64,000 nt of DNA, from assembly GCF_900115295.1 (NCBI RefSeq), contig NZ_FOVZ01000003.1, positions 434,001 to 498,000 of the forward strand, in the 5' to 3' direction. Below the pieces are notes generated by a model that ran no database searches, had not been told where the DNA came from, and saw nothing but the letters and a program-made list of their open reading frames with translations. This DNA comes from Sphingomonas sp. OK281. Its GTDB lineage: Bacteria; Pseudomonadota; Alphaproteobacteria; Sphingomonadales; Sphingomonadaceae. Below, piece by piece: positions 52,555 to 61,922 of this stretch; position 1 is the stretch's first letter; each line of letters begins with the position of its first letter. The translations under genes were made by a program, and so were the position numbers.

Positions 52555-55500
52555 TTAAATCCCACCCTCATCCAACGACAACAAAGTCGCATTCCCCCCA
52601 GCACTCGTCGTATCCACAGAAACAGCCCGCTCCGCACAGAACCGGTACAGATACCGCGGCCCGCCAGCCTTGGGCCCGGTCCCCGACAACCCCTCGCCCC
52701 CAAAAGGCTGAGACCCCACGACCGCGCCGATCATCGACCGGTTGATATACAGATTCCCCACCGCAGCCTCGGCCTCGATCACCTCGGCCGCCCGCGCGAT
52801 ACGGCTGTGCAGACCCATCGTCAGGCCGTAACCCTTGGCGTTCACCCGAGCGATCGTCTCGCTCAGCTTGCCCGCCTCCCACGTCGCGACATGCAGGATC
52901 GGCCCGAACCACTCCTGGTTCAGATCCTCGATCGCCCCGATCCGCACCAGCGTAGGCGGCACGAACAGCCCGTCCGTCGGCGCGTCGAGCGTCTTGACGA
53001 TCTTCGTCTTCACGCTCTCGCGATACGCCATCAGCCGGTCATACGCGGCTTGGTCGATCACCGGCCCGACATCGGTCGCGGGATCGCCCGACCGCCCGAT
53101 CCGCAGCGTCTCCATCGCCCCCGACAGCATCTCGATCACGCCCTCGGCGATATCCTCCTGCACCAGCAGCAAGCGCAACGCCGAGCAACGCTGCCCCGCA
53201 GACCGGAACGACGACGCGATCACGTCGGCCACCACCTGCTCGGGCAGCGCGGTGGAATCGACGATCATGGCGTTGATCCCGCCGGTCTCCGCGATCAGCG
53301 GCACGATCGGCCGTGTCTCGTCGTCGAGCAACGACCGCGCGATCTTCCGCGACGTCGCGGTCGACCCGGTGAACGCGACACCCTGGATGCGCACGTCCGC
53401 GGTCAGCGCCGCGCCGACCTCCGGCCCGCCGGTCACGAGCACCAGCGCATCGACCGGCACACCAGCCTCATGCGCCAGTTCCACCGCACGCGCCGCGATC
53501 CGCGGGGTCTGCGGTGCAGGCTTGGCGACCACGGTGTTGCCGGTGACGAGCGCCGCCACCGTCTGTCCGAGGAAGATCGCCAGCGGGAAGTTCCACGGCG
53601 CGATCGTCGCCCAGACACCGCGCCCCTCGATATGCAGCGTGTTGCGCTCTCCCGTCGGCCCCGGCAGCTCGATCGGATGCAGGTTCAACCGCGCCTGCTG
53701 CGCATAATACCGGCAGAAATCAGCCGCCTCGCGCACTTCGCCGATCGCATCACCAATCGTCTTGAACGCCTCCTGCACGCAGATCGCCATGAGTTCGTCG
53801 CGGTGCTTCTCGAGCAGGTCGGCGAGGCGCTCGAGGCAAGCCGCGCGCTCGTCGACCGGCGTGGTCGACCAACCCGGAAACGCCGCATGCGCACGCGTGA
53901 TGGCAGCTACAACAGAACTCCCCTCCCGCTCGCGGGAGGGGTCGGGGGAGGGGATGACCAACCCGCGATCGGAACCTGTGGAGGAAAGGTCGGCCCCTCC
54001 CCCGACCCCTCCCGCAACCGGAAGGGGAGCAGAAACGGCAGCAACCACCGCCTCCAAAGTCCCCACATCACTCAAATCCAACCCGGCGGAATTCCGGTGC
54101 CCCCCAGCCCCGAACAAATCCACCGGCAACGGAATGCTAGGATGCCGCTTCCCTCCGACCGCAGCGATCTTCGCCACAGGATCCGCCAAGATCTCAGCCT
54201 CGGTCAGCCGCTCATCCGCCAACTGATGCACAAAGCTCGAATTCGCCCCATTCTCCAGCAACCGCCGAACCAGATACGCGAGCAGGTCCCGGTGCCCGCC
54301 AACCGGCGCATAGACCCGGCAATGATAGCCATTCTCCTGCACCAGCCGCTCGTACAGCCCGTCACCCATCCCGTGCAGCCGCTGGAACTCGAAGTCGCGC
54401 GAGTTGCCCGCCCATTCCATGATCGTCGCGACCGTCAGCGCATTGTGGCTCGCGAACGCCGGCCGGATATTCTCCGCGGCCAGCATGTCCTTCGCCACGG
54501 CCAAATACGACACGTCGGTCGCCGCCTTGCGCGTGAACAACGGATAGTCCGCCAGCCCCTCGACCTGCGTGCGTTTGATCTCGCTATCCCAATACGCGCC
54601 CTTCACCAGCCGCACGTTCATCACGCGGTCCAGCCCGTTCGCCCATTCGATCACCGGCCGCGCGCGCTTACCGTACGCCTGCACCGCCATGCCGAACCCG
54701 TCCCAGCCCTTCAGCGACGGCAGCCCCGCGACCACGCCGATGATGTCAAGGCTCATCTCCAGCCGCTCGGATTCCTCCGCGTCGACGGTCAGCGCGATGC
54801 CCTTCGACGCCGCCTGCACCGCCAGCGCCTCCAGCATCTCGGTCAGCGCAGGCACGCATTCGCTCCACCGCGCCACCTCGTACCGCGGGTGCAGCGCCGA
54901 CAGCTTGACCGAGATCGAGTGCCCCGCCGCCGGATCGCGCCCGACCGCATCGACTGCGCCGACATACGCCTGGAAGTATCGCTGCGCATCGGCATGCGTC
55001 CGCGCCGCCTCGCCAAGCATATCGAAGCTCGCCGTGAAGCCCTTGTTCTCCGGCCGGCGCATCCGCTTCATCGCCTCGTCGATGGTACGACCCATCACGA
55101 AGATCTCGCCCATCATCTTCATCGCCGCGCCGACCGCTTGGCGCACGAACGGCTCGCCCGCGCGGCTGATCAGGCGCCGCAGCGGCCCGGTCGATCCCTC
55201 GCCGACCAGCACGCGGCCGACCACCAGCCCCCAGGTCGCCGAATTGACGAGCTTCGAGTTCGACTTGCCCGCATGCGCGCGCCAGTCGGCATCGCCCAGC
55301 TTGTCCGCGATCAGCAAATCCGCCGTCTCGGGATCGGGCACGCGCAGGAACGCCTCGGCCAGCGACAGCAACGCGACGCCTTCCGACGAATTCAGCCGAT
55401 ATTCCTGGAGGAACTGGTTCACCCAGCCCTTGCTCTGCGCCGCCCGCAGGTCCGCGAGCAGGCCCAGCGCATGCCCCATCACGCGTTCACGCGAATCCGA

Positions 55501-55605
55501 ATCGAGCGCGGCGCGGTCCAGCAACGGTTTTAGAACATCGGGTTCGCTCGCGCGGTACAGCTTCGCCATGATATCGCGGGCATGGGACGTTACGGCAGTC
55601 GACAT
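52555..55605 (-). CDS. putA: Bifunctional proline dehydrogenase / L-glutamate gamma-semialdehyde dehydrogenase
   Basis: A 1016-aa flavoenzyme oxidising proline to glutamate in two steps. The proline dehydrogenase half spans ~70-470 (SVKLSALHPRYE, LTVDAEESERLE, RLVKGAYWDSEIK, FASHNA, EFQRLHGMGD, CRVYAPVG). The aldehyde dehydrogenase half starts ~570 (APWNFPLAIF, GNTVVAKPAPQTP, FTGSTATSR, AETGGIN, and the Cys in SAGQRCSALRLL). No N-terminal ribbon-helix-helix DNA-binding domain is seen, so this form likely does not repress its own gene. Residues ~526-563, in the linker, are a family C repeat read in frame. Divergent from the MaoC gene. Confidence 0.95.
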   Translation of the reverse strand: MSTAVTSHARDIMAKLYRASEPDVLKPLLDRAALDSDSRERVMGHALGLLADLRAAQSKGWVNQFLQEYRLNSSEGVALLSLAEAFLRVPDPETADLLIADKLGDADWRAHAGKSNSKLVNSATWGLVVGRVLVGEGSTGPLRRLISRAGEPFVRQAVGAAMKMMGEIFVMGRTIDEAMKRMRRPENKGFTASFDMLGEAARTHADAQRYFQAYVGAVDAVGRDPAAGHSISVKLSALHPRYEVARWSECVPALTEMLEALAVQAASKGIALTVDAEESERLEMSLDIIGVVAGLPSLKGWDGFGMAVQAYGKRARPVIEWANGLDRVMNVRLVKGAYWDSEIKRTQVEGLADYPLFTRKAATDVSYLAVAKDMLAAENIRPAFASHNALTVATIMEWAGNSRDFEFQRLHGMGDGLYERLVQENGYHCRVYAPVGGHRDLLAYLVRRLLENGANSSFVHQLADERLTEAEILADPVAKIAAVGGKRHPSIPLPVDLFGAGGHRNSAGLDLSDVGTLEAVVAAVSAPLPVAGGVGGGADLSSTGSDRGLVIPSPDPSREREGSSVVAAITRAHAAFPGWSTTPVDERAACLERLADLLEKHRDELMAICVQEAFKTIGDAIGEVREAADFCRYYAQQARLNLHPIELPGPTGERNTLHIEGRGVWATIAPWNFPLAIFLGQTVAALVTGNTVVAKPAPQTPRIAARAVELAHEAGVPVDALVLVTGGPEVGAALTADVRIQGVAFTGSTATSRKIARSLLDDETRPIVPLIAETGGINAMIVDSTALPEQVVADVIASSFRSAGQRCSALRLLLVQEDIAEGVIEMLSGAMETLRIGRSGDPATDVGPVIDQAAYDRLMAYRESVKTKIVKTLDAPTDGLFVPPTLVRIGAIEDLNQEWFGPILHVATWEAGKLSETIARVNAKGYGLTMGLHSRIARAAEVIEAEAAVGNLYINRSMIGAVVGSQPFGGEGLSGTGPKAGGPRYLYRFCAERAVSVDTTSAGGNATLLSLDEGGI
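53918..54031. repeat. Family C palindromic repeat inside putA
   Basis: Plus-strand TCCCCTCCCGCTCGCGGGAG and the mirrored CCCCTCCCGCAACCGGAAGG flank a ~45-nt core, about 114 bp in all (38 codons). It encodes a Gly- then Ser/Pro/Arg/Glu-rich segment joining the two putA enzyme modules without breaking the frame. Confidence 0.93.
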
Positions 55606-55702
55606 TTTCCAGCTTCCGGTTGGGTGAGGCTTGCGATCCGCTCGCCTGTACGCCTAGAGACATTCCAGCGCTTAGCGCCAAATGAGCTTTGAGGGGAATG
55701 CC

Positions 55703-56161
55703 GTGGCGACGATCACCACCGCGCAGATGCAGCAGCGCATCGGCACCGAGACGGTTTCCGACTGGGTCGAGGTGACGCAGGCCATGATCGACAAGTTCGC
55801 CGATGCGACCGGCGACCACCAGTTCATCCACATCGATCCGGTCCGCGCGGCGCAGACCCCGTTCGGCCGCACGATTGCGCACGGCTTCCTGACGTTGTCG
55901 CTGATGCCGCTGCTGTCCTCGAAGGTGCCCGACGCGCCGACGATCGAGGGCGCGAAGATGGGCGTGAACTACGGCGGCAATTCGGTCCGCTTCCTCACCC
56001 CAGTCCGCTCGGGCTCGAAGGTGCGTGGTCGCTTCAAGCTGCTCTCGTTCGACGAGAAGCGTCCCGGCCAGTGGCAGCAGACCAACGCGTTTTCCGTCGA
56101 GATCGAGGGCCAGGAAAAGCCCGCCCTGATCGCCGAATGGATCAGCCAGATTTTCGTTTGA
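55703..56161 (+). CDS. MaoC-family (R)-specific enoyl-CoA hydratase
   Basis: A 152-aa hot-dog-fold hydratase. The catalytic Asp and His are in [13 protein letters not shown], followed by [16 protein letters not shown], the full hydratase-2 motif. It hydrates trans-2-enoyl-CoA to (R)-3-hydroxyacyl-CoA, supplying PHA monomers or similar. GTG 55703 is preferred because GAGGGG lies 6 nt before it and the protein then starts MATITTAQ; ATG 55682 would add 7 residues without a binding site. Divergent from putA. Confidence 0.9.
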   Translation: MATITTAQMQQRIGTETVSDWVEVTQAMIDKFADATGDHQFIHIDPVRAAQTPFGRTIAHGFLTLSLMPLLSSKVPDAPTIEGAKMGVNYGGNSVRFLTPVRSGSKVRGRFKLLSFDEKRPGQWQQTNAFSVEIEGQEKPALIAEWISQIFV

Positions 56162-56168
56162 AACTAAT

Positions 56169-56195
56169 TCCCCTCCCGCAAGCGGGAAGGGAGCA
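56169..56195. repeat. Partial family C repeat between the MaoC and thiolase genes
   Basis: TCCCCTCCCGCAAGCGGGAA is a single arm hairpin of family C, with no opposite arm nearby. It also provides the GGGAAGGGAG stretch ahead of the thiolase start. Confidence 0.8.
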
Positions 56196-56210
56196 GATAA
56201 GGATATACCC

Positions 56211-57389
56211 ATGCGTTCAGCCGTCATCGTCTCCACCGCCCGCACCCCCATCGGCCGCGCCTATCGCGGCGGCTTCAACAACACCCCCGCCCCGACTTTG
56301 GCGTCGCATTCGATCAAGGCCGCGGTCGAGCGCGCCGGCATCGACGGCGCCGAAGTTGACGATGTAGTCTTCGGCTGCGCCCTCCAGCAAGGCCACCAGG
56401 CCGGCAACATCGCCCGCACCTCGCTGCTCCGCGCCGGGTTGCCCGTCACCGTCTCGGGCATGTCGGTCGACCGCCAGTGCGCGTCGGGCCTGATGGCGAT
56501 CGCCACCGCCGCCAAGCAGATCATCACCGACAACATGGACATCACGATCGGCGGCGGTGTCGAGAGCATCAGCCTCGTCCAGACCCCGCAGATGCGCGTC
56601 GCCCCCGATCCCCAGCTGATCGCGATGCACAAGGACGTCTACATGCCGATGCTGCAAACCGCCGAAGTCGTCGCCAAGCGCTACGGCATCAGTCGCGACG
56701 CGATGGACGCCTACGCGCTCCAGTCGCAGCAGCGCACCGCCGCCGCGCAGGCCGCCGGCTACTTCAATGCCGAGATCGTGCCCGTCGATGCCAACATGGC
56801 CATCGTCAACAAGGAGACGAAGGAGGTCACGTACAAGGACGTGACGATCACCAAGGACGAGGGCAACCGCGCCGACACCACGCTGGAGGGCCTCCAATCG
56901 CTCAAGCCGGTGATGGGCCCCGACTTCACGATCACCGCTGGCAACGCCTCGCAGCTCTCGGACGGATCGTCGTCGTCGGTGCTGATGGAAGAGAAGATCG
57001 CCTCGCAGCGCGGTCTCCAGCCGCTCGGTCGCTATGTCGGCATGGCGGTCGGCGGCACCGAGCCCGACGAGATGGGCATCGGCCCGGTCGTGGCGATCCC
57101 CAAGCTGCTCAAGCGCTTCGGCTTGAAAATGGACGATATCGGCCTGTGGGAGCTGAACGAGGCGTTCGCGGTGCAGGTGCTCTATTGCCGCGACCATCTC
57201 GGCATTCCCGACGAGCTGCTCAACGTCAGCGGCGGCGCGATCTCGATCGGCCACCCCTACGGCATGACCGGCGCCCGCGCGACCGGCCACGCGCTGATCG
57301 AGGGCAAGCGTCGCGGTGCCAAGTATGTAGTGGTCACGATGTGCGTCGGCGGCGGCATGGGCGCAGCCGGGTTGTTCGAAGTACTGTGA
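56211..57389 (+). CDS. Thiolase family acetyl-CoA C-acyltransferase
   Basis: A 392-aa thiolase. The acyl-enzyme Cys is in [12 protein letters not shown] (~residue 90), the general-base His in [14 protein letters not shown] (~residue 350) and the second Cys in [12 protein letters not shown] (~residue 379). It runs either thiolytic cleavage in beta-oxidation or acetoacetyl-CoA formation. It follows the MaoC hydratase by 49 nt and probably shares its transcript. Confidence 0.94.
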   Translation: MRSAVIVSTARTPIGRAYRGGFNNTPAPTLASHSIKAAVERAGIDGAEVDDVVFGCALQQGHQAGNIARTSLLRAGLPVTVSGMSVDRQCASGLMAIATAAKQIITDNMDITIGGGVESISLVQTPQMRVAPDPQLIAMHKDVYMPMLQTAEVVAKRYGISRDAMDAYALQSQQRTAAAQAAGYFNAEIVPVDANMAIVNKETKEVTYKDVTITKDEGNRADTTLEGLQSLKPVMGPDFTITAGNASQLSDGSSSSVLMEEKIASQRGLQPLGRYVGMAVGGTEPDEMGIGPVVAIPKLLKRFGLKMDDIGLWELNEAFAVQVLYCRDHLGIPDELLNVSGGAISIGHPYGMTGARATGHALIEGKRRGAKYVVVTMCVGGGMGAAGLFEVL

Positions 57390-57531
57390 ACTTGCAAGAT
57401 ATGTCGAGAAGCGATATTTAGTCTTTCGGCAAAGGACATTCTTGCCTTTCTGTGCGAGCCCTGGTTGTGTCAGCAGCCGGGGCTCAACTGCGTTTGGGGC
57501 CCGAGTGTCAGCTCGAACCCCGCCCGTGTGC

Positions 57532-57624
57532 TTATCCTCGACGTGCCACTTCGATGATCTTCACGACCAAGGTCGCAAAGGCGAAGAGCACGCCCAGTAT
57601 CAGACACAGATCGACAAGAGACAT
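57532..57624 (-). CDS. 30-aa single-pass membrane protein
   Basis: ATG 57624 is preceded by AAAGGA at 6 nt on the minus strand, a good ribosome binding site. The product is 30 residues: a short start (MSLVDL), one hydrophobic helix of about 17 residues (CLILGVLFAFATLVV) and a basic end (KIIEVARRG), stop TAA. Such proteins act as small membrane regulators or as type I toxins; the form also recalls holin-like peptides of Firmicutes, a loose likeness only. It is the sole candidate gene in the 400-nt gap between thiolase and the FMN-barrel protein. Translation is not proven. Confidence 0.55.
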   Translation of the reverse strand: MSLVDLCLILGVLFAFATLVVKIIEVARRG

Positions 57625-57789
57625 TCTCGATCCTTTCATGTGCGACAGCAGACTTGCTGCCGCCGCCACCATGACGCGTCGCACGCGCAATCACCAAGCG
57701 GCATCGCGTGCGCCGATCGGCCGCCCCCGCGCAACCAACCTCCGCCCCGCCCGTTCTCAGTGGCAATCCAAGCCAATAGGAGAATGACG

Positions 57790-58272
57790 ATGGCCGACAA
57801 GGATACCCCGCAGGAAGTCGCAGCGAAGTTCATCGATAAGCTGAAGGCCAGCCCGTTCGTGATGATCGGCCTACATGACGGCCAGCATTCCGAGCCGATG
57901 ACCGCGCAGATCGACGACGATCAGCCCAACACGCTGTTCTTCTTCGCCGGCCGCGACAACCGTATCGCCAAGGGCGGCGCCGCGATGGCGCAGTTCGTCG
58001 GCAAGGGCCATGATTTCTTCGCGTGCATGGCTGGCGACGTCTCGACGTCGAACGACCGCACGCAGATCGACAAGCTTTGGAACAACCAGGTCGAGGCATG
58101 GTTTCCGGGCGGCAAGGAAGACCCCAACCTGACGCTGCTGCGCTTCGACATCGACAGCGCCGAGCTGTGGGAAACCGATATCTCGATCGGCGGCCGCCTC
58201 AAGATGCTGTTCGGCGGCACGATCCGTTCGGACGAGTCGAGCAGCCACGCAGTGGTAAACTCGATCGCGTAA
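57790..58272 (+). CDS. Pyridoxamine 5'-phosphate oxidase-like FMN-binding split barrel protein (general stress protein type)
   Basis: A 160-aa split-barrel protein. The pattern is that of the general stress protein 26 group: PFVMIGLHDG, EPMTAQIDDDQPNTLFFFAGRDNRI in parts, and WNNQVEAWFPGGKEDPNLTLLRF. Binds FMN or a related flavin; physiological reaction unknown. ATG 57790 is chosen because AGGAG lies 7 nt upstream, rather than the ATG six bases earlier. A terminator follows. Confidence 0.9.
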   Translation: MADKDTPQEVAAKFIDKLKASPFVMIGLHDGQHSEPMTAQIDDDQPNTLFFFAGRDNRIAKGGAAMAQFVGKGHDFFACMAGDVSTSNDRTQIDKLWNNQVEAWFPGGKEDPNLTLLRFDIDSAELWETDISIGGRLKMLFGGTIRSDESSSHAVVNSIA

Positions 58273-58279
58273 CGACTGC

Positions 58280-58310
58280 GGGCAGCCTGCGAGGGCTGCC
58301 CGTTTCTCTC
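58280..58310 (+). terminator. Rho-independent terminator after the FMN-barrel gene
   Basis: GGGCAGCC pairs perfectly with GGCTGCCC over a 6-nt loop, followed by GTTTCTCTC. It sits between convergent stops. Confidence 0.8.
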
Positions 58311-59541
58311 ACCCGTTCGCGGTGATGAACTCCTCCACCACCGGCGCGATCTTCTCCCGCCAGCGCGTGCCGTTGAAGATGCCGTAATGACCAGCACCTT
58401 CCGCGATGAGGTAGCGCTTCTTCTCGTCGGGTAGCGCAGTCGCCAGCGTCAGTGCCGCCTTGGTCTGCCCCAACCCCGAAATGTCATCACGCTCGCCCTC
58501 GACCGCGAGTAGGCCAATGTCAGTGATCGCCGCCGGATCTACCAGCCGACCACGATGCGTCATGATCCCACGCGGCAGCGCATGGTTCTGAAACACGACG
58601 TCGATCGTCTGAAGATAGAATTCCGCAGTCATGTCGCACACCGACCGGTATTCCTCATAGAAATCCTGGCTCTGCGATGCGCTTTCGCCGTCGCCTTGGA
58701 CGAGATGCTTATACATCTCCCAATGCGAGACCATATGGTTGCCCAGATTCATCGACATGAACCCGGCAAGCTGCAGGAAGCCAGGATATACCTTCCGACC
58801 CGCACCCGGATAATTGCCCGGGACGGTCGCGATGACGTTCTGCTCGAACCACGCATGCGGCCGCTCGGTCGCCAGCGTATTTACCGCAGTCGGCGCCTCG
58901 CGCGTGTCGACGGGACCACCCATCATCGTCAGCGTCTTCGGACGGCACGGGTTCTTGTCCGCACTCATCAAAGCGACGGCGGCGTAACACGGCACCGAGG
59001 GCTGGCAGACGGCGAGCATGTGCGTGCCCCCCCGCCCCTCATTCGCACCGATCGTCTCCAGATATTCGATCAGATAATCGATGTAGTCGTCGAGATCGAA
59101 CCGCCCTGCCGACAGCGGCACGCTGCGCGCGTCGCGCCAATCGGTGATGTAGACGTCGGCGAACGGCAGCATCCGCTCGACGGTGCCGCGCAGCAACGTC
59201 GCGTAATGACCGGACATCGGCGCGACGATCAGCAGCTTCGGACCACCCTCAACGCCCTTGCGCACGAAGCGCTTCAGCTGCCCGAAGTCCTTCCGGAGCA
59301 CGATCTCCTCGCGCACCGCGACCTCGCGGCCGTCGATCGTCGTCGTGTCGAGACCGAAGGCAGGCTTCCCTCGCGTTGCATTCGCGTGTGCGAACACTTC
59401 GAGCGCCGATGCGACCACCGTGCCGCCGCCCAAATAGGCGAACGGGTTTGCCGGATTGTTGAGCATATCCGCGCCGAAGCTCGCCATCTTGCTGGCGCCG
59501 GCCATCATCGAACGCTGGAATTCATAGGCATCGTAGAGCAT
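58309..59541 (-). CDS. phaZ: Intracellular polyhydroxyalkanoate depolymerase
   Basis: A 410-aa alpha/beta-hydrolase. The start MLYDAYEFQRSMM is typical of the intracellular PhaZ family. The nucleophile is the Cys in the lipase-box-like AVCQPSVPC, with Asp in VEGERDDISG and His in EGAGHYGIFNG, the family's Cys-type triad. It mobilises stored PHB/PHA. Convergent with the FMN-barrel gene and divergent from the ABC exporter. The MaoC hydratase and thiolase nearby fit PHA metabolism, though no PHA synthase is in the window. Confidence 0.92.
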   Translation of the reverse strand: MLYDAYEFQRSMMAGASKMASFGADMLNNPANPFAYLGGGTVVASALEVFAHANATRGKPAFGLDTTTIDGREVAVREEIVLRKDFGQLKRFVRKGVEGGPKLLIVAPMSGHYATLLRGTVERMLPFADVYITDWRDARSVPLSAGRFDLDDYIDYLIEYLETIGANEGRGGTHMLAVCQPSVPCYAAVALMSADKNPCRPKTLTMMGGPVDTREAPTAVNTLATERPHAWFEQNVIATVPGNYPGAGRKVYPGFLQLAGFMSMNLGNHMVSHWEMYKHLVQGDGESASQSQDFYEEYRSVCDMTAEFYLQTIDVVFQNHALPRGIMTHRGRLVDPAAITDIGLLAVEGERDDISGLGQTKAALTLATALPDEKKRYLIAEGAGHYGIFNGTRWREKIAPVVEEFITANG

Positions 59542-59703
59542 GCGGTATCCTCTCGCCTCATCGGGCTTTGCACGGTGGTAACGCAATTTTGCCGCAGTGC
59601 AACGCGCGATCGACCGCCGCTCCGTCCCGCGCGACCGGATCACTGCTCTCGGCGACGCCCGGTTCTCGTTGAGCGCCACCCCCGCCACTGCTAGGCACCG
59701 CGC

Positions 59704-61479
59704 ATGGCCAAGCCGATACCCGAAGAGAAGACGTCCCGCCGGATCGGCGATCTCGCGATGGTGTGGCGTCACGCCTCCCAATACCCCCGCCAGATCGCGT
59801 TCGCGGGGCTCGCGCTGATAATGACCTCGGCCGCGACGATCGGCATTCCTTACGGGTTCAAGCGCGTTATCGACCGCGGCTTTGGCCCCGGCGCGGGCGG
59901 GTCGGTCGCCAACTCGTTCCACTATCTGCTAATGATCGTCGTCGTGCTCGCACTCGCGACCGCGGTGCGCTTCTATTACGTCTCGTGGCTTGGCGAACGC
60001 GTCGTCGCGGATATCCGCACCAATGTGCAGCGCCACCTGCTCCGCCTGACACCGCGCTTCTTCGAGGAGAACCGCCCGTCCGAGATCGCCTCGCGCCTCA
60101 CCTCGGACACCGCGCTGATCGAGCAGGTCGTCGGCAGCACGGTGTCGATCGCGCTGCGCAACACCTTCACCGGCATCGGCGGGCTGATCTACCTGTTCGC
60201 GATCTCGCCGAAGCTCGCGGGCATGCTGATGATCGGCATCCCGCTGATCATCCTGCCGATCGCGCTGCTCGGCAAACGCGTGCGCAACTACTCGCGCACG
60301 TCGCAGGACCGCGTCGCCGATGTCGGCTCGATCGCCACCGAGACGCTCGGCGCGATGAAGGTCGTGCAGGCGTTCGGGCAGGAAGACCGCGAGGCGATCC
60401 GTTTCTCTGACGCGGTCAGCGCGACCTTCGCGGCGGCTCGTGCCCGGATCATGCTGCGTGCGGTGATGACCGCGATCGTCATCGGCCTCGTCTTCGGGTC
60501 GATCACATTGGTCCTGTGGGAAGGCGCAATCGACGTCGCCGCCGGGCGCATCAGCGGTGGCGCGATCGCCGCGTTCGTCCTGACCGGCGGCATCGTCGCC
60601 GGCGCGTTCGGCGCGCTGACCGAAGTGTACGGCGACCTGTTGCGCGGCGCCGGTGCGGCCGGACGCCTGTCCGAGTTGCTCCGCGAAAAGCCCGAGATCG
60701 CCGCGCCCGCCAACCCGGTCGCCCTGCCCCAACCGCCACGCGGCGCGCTCGCGTTCGAGGGCGTGCAGTTTCACTACCCGACGCGGCGCGACGTCGCCGC
60801 CCTCAACGGCTTCTCGCTTGACGTCCGGCCCGGCGAGACGGTCGCCGTCGTAGGGCCTTCGGGTGCGGGCAAGACGACGTTGTTCCAGCTGGTCCAGCGG
60901 TTCTACGATCCCGACGCGGGGCGCGTAACGCTCGACGGCATCGACCTGCGCGACGCCGATCCCGCCGAAGTCCGCGCACGCATCGCGATGGTCCCGCAGG
61001 AGACGATCATCTTCGGCGCGTCGGCGCGCGACAATCTGCGCTACGGCGACTGGTCCGCAACTGACGACCAGCTCTGGGCCGCCGCCGAAGCCGCCAACGC
61101 CGCCGAGTTCCTCCGCAAGCTCCCCGAAGGCCTCGACACGTTCCTGGGCGAAGGCGGCGCGCGGCTGTCGGGCGGCCAGCGCCAGCGCGTGACGATCGCG
61201 CGTGCGCTCCTCCGCGACGCGCCGATCCTGCTGCTCGACGAGGCCACCAGCGCACTCGACGCCGAGAGCGAGCGGCTCGTGCAGGAAGCGCTCGAACGGC
61301 TCATGGCGAACCGCACCACGCTGGTCATCGCGCACCGCCTCGCCACCGTGCGTGCGGCCGAGCGGATCATCGTGATGAACGATGGACAGATCGTCGAAGA
61401 AGGCTCGCACGGATCGTTGATGACCAACAGCGGGCTCTACGCGCGGCTGGCGAGCCTGCAGTTCAACGAGGCCGCTTAG
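59704..61479 (+). CDS. ABC transporter, fused permease and ATPase (MsbA/LmrA-like)
   Basis: A 591-aa half-transporter that dimerises. Six transmembrane segments occupy ~20-310. The ATPase domain has Walker A GPSGAGKTT (~residue 385), the signature LSGGQRQR, Walker B ILLLDEATSALD and the H-loop IAHR. The export-type fold suggests lipid, lipopolysaccharide or drug efflux; substrate unknown. Convergent with the TfoX-domain gene, overlapping by 4 nt. Confidence 0.92.
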   Translation: MAKPIPEEKTSRRIGDLAMVWRHASQYPRQIAFAGLALIMTSAATIGIPYGFKRVIDRGFGPGAGGSVANSFHYLLMIVVVLALATAVRFYYVSWLGERVVADIRTNVQRHLLRLTPRFFEENRPSEIASRLTSDTALIEQVVGSTVSIALRNTFTGIGGLIYLFAISPKLAGMLMIGIPLIILPIALLGKRVRNYSRTSQDRVADVGSIATETLGAMKVVQAFGQEDREAIRFSDAVSATFAAARARIMLRAVMTAIVIGLVFGSITLVLWEGAIDVAAGRISGGAIAAFVLTGGIVAGAFGALTEVYGDLLRGAGAAGRLSELLREKPEIAAPANPVALPQPPRGALAFEGVQFHYPTRRDVAALNGFSLDVRPGETVAVVGPSGAGKTTLFQLVQRFYDPDAGRVTLDGIDLRDADPAEVRARIAMVPQETIIFGASARDNLRYGDWSATDDQLWAAAEAANAAEFLRKLPEGLDTFLGEGGARLSGGQRQRVTIARALLRDAPILLLDEATSALDAESERLVQEALERLMANRTTLVIAHRLATVRAAERIIVMNDGQIVEEGSHGSLMTNSGLYARLASLQFNEAA

Positions 61480-61814
61480 ACCTTCGTGGTCTTGGGTTTC
61501 TTTGGTTTCGGCAGCGGCAGTTCCGCGGTCGAGATACGGACGAGTTCGGCCAGCCAATCGGAATCGTCCCAGCGATCGGCGTCGACCAGCAGGCACGGTT
61601 TCGCGCCCGGATAAGGCGGCGCTTCGTCGATCGCCCCAGCGAACGCGCGGCCACCCGGGGTCGGCTTCACGAACAGCTGGTCGTCGCAGATCAGCGCGAC
61701 CATCCTGCCGTCGCAATAGACGCCGTATTCGCCGAACATCGGCTTTGCGGAGACCTCCCCCGCCGCGGCGAGCTGGTCGACGATGAACGCGACGGTCTTG
61801 CGATCGGATGCCAT
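61476..61814 (-). CDS. TfoX/Sxy N-terminal domain protein
   Basis: A 112-aa protein consisting of only the TfoX-N domain: VAFIVDQLAAAG, KPMFGEYGVYCDG, ALICDDQLFVKPT and a PYPGAKPCLLVD segment. Full TfoX regulators of competence have a second domain, missing here. The Lys/Pro end (LPKPKKPKTTKV) may be flexible. No competence genes are near. Confidence 0.9.
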   Translation of the reverse strand: MASDRKTVAFIVDQLAAAGEVSAKPMFGEYGVYCDGRMVALICDDQLFVKPTPGGRAFAGAIDEAPPYPGAKPCLLVDADRWDDSDWLAELVRISTAELPLPKPKKPKTTKV

Positions 61815-61922
61815 AGGGTGATCCTCGCAGATCGGCGTGGCCTTGGCGAGCCATGCCGACGACGGCGTTTCGCTTGCGATGCCGTAATCGCGCGCGCAAA
61901 CTCGGCAAAACAGGAGATGGAT

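Noticed and set aside
61476..61814. TfoX-domain gene as sign of a natural competence system
   Set aside because: Only the N-terminal domain is present and no com or pil gene is near; stand-alone TfoX-N proteins are widespread without link to competence.
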